From Bacteroidales bacterium (GTDB taxonomy: Bacteria; Bacteroidota; Bacteroidia; Bacteroidales; P3), in assembly GCA_017633985.1 (NCBI GenBank), contig JAGBOF010000007.1, positions 207,022 through 271,021 of the forward strand: a stretch of DNA of 64,000 nucleotides, read 5' to 3'. Below, one piece after another: positions 61,086-64,000 of the stretch. Numbering within the stretch: the first letter of the stretch is position 1; every line of letters begins with the position of its first letter. The notes beneath the pieces were generated by a model, which was given only the letters and a program-made list of their open reading frames with translations, was not told the DNA's origin and ran no database searches. A program made the translations under genes and the position numbers.

Positions 61086-61146
61086 TATTCTGCGTGATTA
61101 ATAAAATAAAACGCCGTAAAAATTTCTTAAAACGGCGTCTTATTTT
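61086..61146. repeat. ACGCCGT hairpin, copy at 61.1 kb
   Basis: This starts with ATTATTCTGCGTGATTAATA, identical to 45539-45558, and continues into AAAATAAAACGCCGT (61103-61117) pairing with ACGGCGTCTTATTTT (to 61146). It sits just after the decayed BspA-like gene (minus strand) and may end its transcript. Confidence 0.8.
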
Positions 61147-61166
61147 AGTGGTTTTGTAACTTACTA

Positions 61167-61862
61167 TTATTCAATAATTAGCGTCTGCGTAAATTTTCCT
61201 GCATTAATGTAGTAAATTCCCGCCTCAAAGTTGCTAATATTGATATTGAATTTTTGAGATAGTATATTGGATTTATAAACTACTTGTCCGCTATTGTTTA
61301 CAATAGTAACCGTTTCGTTTTTATCCAAAATATAATCTCCCAAATCCACCGTAATAACGTCTTTTGCAGGATTCGGATAAACAGAGAAAATGGCATTATC
61401 TCCTATAACCTCTTTAATGTTGCTATCTTATATTGTATCTGTTTCTGCTTCACATCCATCAATTGTACAATCTTCTTGCATATTTGAAAACATATTCCAC
61501 GAATCATCTACTACATAATAAGCCAGTCTATTACAAGGGACAAAGACCGGTATGTCTCTATTAACATTTACAAATGCTTGCAGGCCCCAGCTCCAATCTT
61601 CTTTAGCAGGTAATTTAGGCGGCATTTTTGCCATGCAATATATTGTGTCTACATTTTTACAATTATAAAAAGCGTAGTTTCCTATAACTTTTATTCCATT
61701 CCCCAATTTTATAGTCTTTAGATTTTCACAATTTTCAAATACACCACGGAGTCCCAAACCTTCTCTGTGAAATTCTTCATCCACTTCTTCGATTTCTGTT
61801 ATGTTATCAGGGATAACAATGAATTTTAAAGAATTACAATTATAGAATTTACAACTTATTGT
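61167..61862 (-). pseudogene. Decayed BspA-like T9SS surface protein
   Basis: One reading frame with an in-frame TAA at 61428-61430 and no intact 5' end; TGA stops it near 61865. The upstream part has BspA-type repeats (CNSLKFIVIPDNITEI; GNGIKVIGNYAFYNCKNV) and the downstream part a type IX sorting domain (FSVYPNPAKDVITVDLGDY). The signal peptide and most repeats are missing. It is a relict of a relative of the gene at 58652. Confidence 0.8.
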
Positions 61863-62209
61863 ATTTCAATTGATTTTGTTTTAAACGGTAGAAAAGTGAT
61901 TGCATGGATTCTTTGGATAGTGAAAATGATAACGTTTTTAACTTTATAAAACCACAAAAGAGGCGCGAATGTGCAATTATGGAGGAATGTTATTCTGAAT
62001 AATCAAATTTGATTTGCAATTACATGTCATGTCCTAATAATACGCATAACCTCAAAGACATTAACATAATACAGAGCGAGAGATTTTCGCGTTTTTTGTG
62101 AACTTGCAAATCGATATTTTGTTAAATTTGTTTGATTTTTGAGATTTTTTCTCATTTTATATAGCTTATACCAATAATTAATTGTATCTTTGCACAAAAA
62201 TATTGAGAT

Positions 62210-63475
62210 ATGCTTACAAATTTTACGGTCAAGAACTATCGATCCTTCAAACAGGAACGTACGTTCAGTATGGAGGCAAGTTCCATTAAGGAACATAAAG
62301 ACTCTGTCATTAACAAGGGTAAGTACAGTTTGTTACCGTTGGCTGTTTTTTATGGTGCTAATTCAGGTGGCAAGAGTAATTTGATTCAGGCCATATCTAC
62401 CATGTGTAGTATGGTCAGACGTTCTGTCAGGCTGAATGAGGGAGATACACTACCCTATGATCCTTTTGCTTTGGATGAAAATTCTGATGCACAGCCTACA
62501 TCATTTGAGATACAATTCATCAAGGGTGAGGTGCTTTATCGATATGGCTTCGAATACAACAAAACGGATATTATCTCAGAATGGCTATACGAGAAGCGGT
62601 TCGGCGAGAAAGAGTACGAGCTCTTTGTGCGTTCACGAAACATCATTGAGGTATCAGCAAAGAGATTTCTAGAAGGTCAGGGAAAAGAGAATTTGACAAA
62701 CTCGAATCGCCTCTTCCTGTCGCTTGTGGCTCAGCTAAAGGGCGAGAAGTCCAATTCCATATTAGGTTGGTTTGGAGAATGTAATGTACTTTCGGGAATC
62801 GACAGCGAGGGCTACGAGGCATTTACGCTTAGAATGTTTTTGGAACATCTGAATGGTGCAGACCAGGCTCAGGAGTTCTTCAAGACCCTGCAACTGGGCT
62901 TTACCCGTTTTTCGGTCAAGAAGGTTGATATTCCCAAAGAAGCCTTAGAAAGTGCCCCCAAGTCGATAAGGTCACAATTGGAGAAAGACATAGCCACGGG
63001 TAGTTTCGTCGAACCAATAACTACTCATAATGTCTATGATAAGAATGGACTTGTGATTGGTGAGCGTAATTTCCACAAGAACCAGATGGAGTCTGAAGGA
63101 ACAAAGAAAGTGATAGAAATTTCCGGACCCATTTTCGATACATTGAACGAGGGCAAGACACTCATTGTGGATGAACTGGATGCAAAACTACACCCGCTTC
63201 TTACTCGCAATATTGTGCTTCTGTTTATGGATCCAGAGAAGAACAAGCATGGAGCACAGCTTATTTTTGCTACACACGACACCAATGTGCTTGATTTGGA
63301 GATTATCCGTCGTGACCAGATTTGGTTTGCAGAGAAGGACAAGGTGGAGTCTACCGACATCTATTCGCTTGTGGAATTCAAGGATGAAGACGGGAAGAAA
63401 GTCCGCAATGACCGTGATATCAAGCGCGACTATATCCGTGGGCGTTATGGTGCTATACCTTTTATTGGTAAATAG
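62210..63475 (+). CDS. RloA-like AAA ATPase (defence, AbiL-type)
   Basis: This 421-residue ABC/SMC-type ATPase has the Walker A motif FYGANSGGKSNLIQA near residue 46, a signature region, Walker B LIVDELDAKLHPLL near 318 and the switch His in IFATHDTNVLD. RloA-type ATPases pair with RloB and belong to AbiL-like abortive-infection systems. A TATCTTTG promoter box lies at 62185-62192. GC content is visibly higher than nearby genes, which suggests recent transfer. The gap 61863-62184 is AT-rich with no gene seen. Confidence 0.85.
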   Translation: MLTNFTVKNYRSFKQERTFSMEASSIKEHKDSVINKGKYSLLPLAVFYGANSGGKSNLIQAISTMCSMVRRSVRLNEGDTLPYDPFALDENSDAQPTSFEIQFIKGEVLYRYGFEYNKTDIISEWLYEKRFGEKEYELFVRSRNIIEVSAKRFLEGQGKENLTNSNRLFLSLVAQLKGEKSNSILGWFGECNVLSGIDSEGYEAFTLRMFLEHLNGADQAQEFFKTLQLGFTRFSVKKVDIPKEALESAPKSIRSQLEKDIATGSFVEPITTHNVYDKNGLVIGERNFHKNQMESEGTKKVIEISGPIFDTLNEGKTLIVDELDAKLHPLLTRNIVLLFMDPEKNKHGAQLIFATHDTNVLDLEIIRRDQIWFAEKDKVESTDIYSLVEFKDEDGKKVRNDRDIKRDYIRGRYGAIPFIGK

Positions 63476-63484
63476 AGAATTGCA

Positions 63485-64000
63485 ATGGGATATTCGAGAA
63501 AAGAAGAAATCGCAAAGCTGAGGCAGCAACGCCGCGAAGCTAAGGCTTCTAAGAAGCGCAAGGAGAACGTTCGCGAAAAACTGGTGCGCTTCCTAATAGT
63601 GTGTGAAGGCACCAAGACCGAGCCACACTACTTTGAGGCTCTAATCAAAAACTATATCTCAACCGTTCGCGAAGTGACAATAGAGGGAGAAGGCCGTGCA
63701 ACGGTAGCTTTGGTTGACAGGACATTGGAAATAAAGCAGGAGCTAGAGCGAAAGAATGCCATGTCTTTTGATCGTGTGTGGGTTGTCTTTGACAAGGATG
63801 ACTTTGACGACTTCAACGATGCCATCAAGAAAGCCCATAAGTTGGGTTTCCAAAGCGCCTGGACGAATGAAGCCTTTGAACTCTGGTACTATCTGCATTT
63901 TGAGTATCTTGACACAGGCATTGGTCGCGAGGCCTACATTGACAAATTGCAAGATGCCTTTCGCAAGAAGATGGGCGATGATGGCTTTAAGTATCGGAAA
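63485..64000 (+). CDS. RloB-like protein, truncated by the window edge
   Basis: ATG 63485 starts 10 bases after the rloA stop codon, and the frame is open to the right edge (172 codons seen). It has a basic start (KLRQQRREAKASKKRKENVR), then LIVCEGTKTEPHYFEAL and VWVVFDKDDFDDFNDA, the Toprim-like acidic motifs of RloB/AbiLii proteins, and NEAFELWYYLHF. It is probably the nuclease partner of the ATPase. The same higher GC content supports joint transfer. Confidence 0.85.
   Translation, partial: MGYSRKEEIAKLRQQRREAKASKKRKENVREKLVRFLIVCEGTKTEPHYFEALIKNYISTVREVTIEGEGRATVALVDRTLEIKQELERKNAMSFDRVWVVFDKDDFDDFNDAIKKAHKLGFQSAWTNEAFELWYYLHFEYLDTGIGREAYIDKLQDAFRKKMGDDGFKYRK

Overview
The window looks like a Bacteroidales chromosome with a prophage integrated beside a tRNA cluster. 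The evidence is repeated Bacteroidetes-type promoters (TTTG, 19 bases, TAnnTTTG), type IX secretion (T9SS) C-terminal sorting domains on several surface proteins, a serine palmitoyltransferase-type sphingolipid operon, and phage genes of the kind seen in temperate Bacteroides-group siphoviruses. DNA is AT-rich throughout, and more so in the prophage.

Prophage (left edge to about 33.1 kb). The window opens inside a MuF-type minor head gene whose C-terminus looks like a GNAT acetyltransferase. Next is an AbiF-type HEPN gene preceded by its own promoter and a small two-hairpin RNA. Two operons of small unrecognised genes follow (3.3-6.0 and 6.2-9.7 kb). Each starts with a near-identical promoter plus leader, and each carries a MutS-domain-I-like mini-protein. 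The morphogenesis genes run in standard order: scaffold, decoration, major capsid, head-tail connectors, tail terminator, tail tube, tail chaperones with a -1 frameshift, tape measure, distal tail and tail tip. The tail module ends in a complete diversity-generating retroelement (DGR): variable protein, variable repeat (VR), template repeat (TR) and reverse transcriptase (RT). All 13 VR/TR differences fall at template adenines. Lysis genes (lysozyme, YfiM-like protein, holin, spanin-like), a Panacea-type toxin-antitoxin pair and a tyrosine integrase close the prophage beside tRNA-Arg, tRNA-Pro and tRNA-Ser. The other end of the prophage lies outside the window.

Host region (33.1-64 kb). Genes include a T9SS surface protein interrupted at a G9 tract in its signal peptide, adenine deaminase, a solitary ATP synthase gamma subunit, a tatA-tatC operon with a fused polyferredoxin and a Tat-signal aldo/keto reductase, and an AraC regulator. 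A probable rpiB-lutB-deoC-spt-acyltransferase-reductase transcription unit suggests ceramide synthesis. Beyond it lie nadA, an M28-like protein, T9SS/BspA-like surface proteins (one decayed), a YafQ toxin-antitoxin pair and, at the right edge, a RloA/RloB (AbiL-like) defence pair. The gaps between genes hold at least three families of structured repeats: triple A7-N3-T7 blocks, ACTACGTACTACAT palindromes and ACGCCGT hairpins.
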